The notes under the pieces were generated by a model. The model did not search any database and was not told the origin of the DNA. It saw only the letters and a program-made list of their open reading frames with translations. Of a DNA stretch of 64,000 bases, positions 63,368 through 64,000 are shown piece by piece. The first letter of the stretch is position 1; every line of letters begins with the position of its first letter. This DNA comes from Desulfamplus magnetovallimortis (GTDB lineage Bacteria > Desulfobacterota > Desulfobacteria > Desulfobacterales > Desulfobacteraceae). The stretch spans positions 169,214-233,213 of the forward strand of contig NZ_LT828543.1 of NCBI RefSeq assembly GCF_900170035.1, read 5' to 3'. Position numbers and translations under genes: made by a program.

Positions 63368-63967
63368 ATGAAGGATTTTAACACGCTGTTGTCGGAATCT
63401 GTGGAAAAACACGGGCACCTTTGTGCAGGACAGGTGATAGGTGTTCGTATGGCAATGCTTGGGTGCCGTCTTATCGGCATTGATGAGCCAAAATCTGATA
63501 AATGCCGGAAAAAATTTTTGGTATATGTGGAAATAGATCGCTGTGCCACTGATGCAATTGAGAGTGTAACCGGATGTCGGTTGGGCAAGCGTACATTGAA
63601 ATTTAAGGATTTTGGAATAAATGCCGCTACATTTATAAATCTTAATACCAAAGATGCCTACAGGATAGTTTCAACCGAGGAATCAAGGGAACTTGTTGAA
63701 AAATATGCTCCTGATGAGACAAATCGTTATCAGCAGCAGATGAAGGGCTATATGCGGATGCCGGATAAAGAACTTTTTGATGTTAAAAGGGTAACTGTAA
63801 ATCTTCCGGATTACGATATGCCAGGTCCTCCCAGGAGTCACGCTTCATGCAGCAGATGCAATCAGGTTGTCAGGGACGGCAAAGAGATAGTAAAGAAAGA
63901 TGAGGTGCTTTGTCCTATTTGCGCCGGAGAGGGTTATTTTGAAATAGTTGAAGCCATTCAGGTATGA
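63368..63967 (+). CDS. FmdE family protein with zinc-binding C-terminus
   Basis: 199 residues. The ATG at 63368 is chosen because AAGGAG (63354-63359) lies 8 bases before it; an ATG at 63335 in frame lacks a site. The N-terminal FmdE motif EKHGHLCAGQVIGVRM is followed by DRCATDAIESVTGC. The C-terminal treble-clef-like zinc site uses CSRCNQVV and CPICAGE. FmdE co-occurs with molybdenum/tungsten formylmethanofuran dehydrogenase in archaea; in sulfate reducers its role is not settled and may concern molybdenum cofactor enzymes. It is probably controlled by the divergent FCD regulator. Confidence 0.92.
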   Translation: MKDFNTLLSESVEKHGHLCAGQVIGVRMAMLGCRLIGIDEPKSDKCRKKFLVYVEIDRCATDAIESVTGCRLGKRTLKFKDFGINAATFINLNTKDAYRIVSTEESRELVEKYAPDETNRYQQQMKGYMRMPDKELFDVKRVTVNLPDYDMPGPPRSHASCSRCNQVVRDGKEIVKKDEVLCPICAGEGYFEIVEAIQV

Positions 63968-63975
63968 TTTATATA

Positions 63976-64000
63976 CTCAAAATCGACATCTTATTGCTTT
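63976..64000 (+). repeat. MITE-1 left end, cut by window edge
   Basis: CTCAAAATCGACATCTTATT and the next five bases match the left end of the family exactly. It starts 9 bp after the FmdE stop codon. Confidence 0.85.

Noticed and set aside
1-64000. tRNA, rRNA or full insertion sequence
   Set aside because: Reading through the gaps, I saw no tRNA-like cloverleaf signature, rRNA motif or DDE/Y1 transposase gene; the only mobile-type sequences are the short non-coding repeats and the Rpn nuclease.

Overview
The window looks like a low-GC (about 40% by eye) chromosome segment of a Desulfobacterota (deltaproteobacterial, Desulfobacterales-like) bacterium. This rests on gene content, not on a database match: an FmdE-family protein, an acetyl-CoA hydrolase fused to a GNAT domain, cytidylate kinase-like proteins beside an SLC13 permease, many hybrid histidine kinases, an Rpn-type nuclease, an AAA/PD-(D/E)XK protein, and very many short palindromic repeats between genes.

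Layout. 0.1-5.2 kb: a sigma-54 response regulator, convergent RidA, a repeat-filled gap and a hybrid kinase. 5.7-9.8 kb: a compact block of Usp, SLC13/RCK permease and two cytidylate kinase-like proteins. 10.0-12.2 kb: a response regulator and a histidine kinase separated by a terminator. 12.6-15.9 kb (minus): an NhaC antiporter with a solute-binding protein, and a second Usp. 16.4-20.5 kb: two chemoreceptor-type proteins, convergent. 20.6-25.8 kb: a tandem-repeat leader, a 1289-residue hybrid kinase and an HD-GYP response regulator. 26.0-38.4 kb (minus): an Rpn nuclease, an AAA/nuclease protein, a 2190-residue LamG/InlB-repeat surface protein and a DUF1566/PKD protein. 38.7-44.5 kb: lnt, prfB (with its +1 frameshift site), an HD protein, a VapBC-like pair and gap. 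45.0-51.0 kb: a PPDK-like protein lacking the PEP-binding barrel, and a patatin. 51.2-58.0 kb: two hybrid kinases around a coiled-coil protein. 58.1-64.0 kb: the CoA-transferase/GNAT fusion, a frame-disrupted AEC transporter, two FCD/GntR regulators and FmdE.

How the genes work together. About a third of the genes sense and relay signals: five kinases, three response regulators and two chemoreceptor-type proteins. Around them lie organic acid, Na+ and amino-acid transport, acyl-CoA chemistry and a few housekeeping genes. The two FCD regulators probably control fmdE and perhaps the CoA-transferase/AEC genes, because identical 15-base palindromic sites lie in front of regulator 1 and over the predicted promoter of fmdE.

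The most distinctive feature is the repeat population. A ~175-bp MITE-like element has ~15-bp inverted ends, and five complete copies are each flanked by an exact 6-bp target duplication. A ~63-69-bp hairpin element is bounded by TAA, has covarying stems, and in one place is inserted inside the larger element. Two further palindromic families and one 129-bp element with 12-bp inverted ends and 10-bp flanking repeats fill most remaining gaps. Several proteins also carry in-frame minisatellite expansions. No rRNA, tRNA, CRISPR array or complete insertion sequence was seen.
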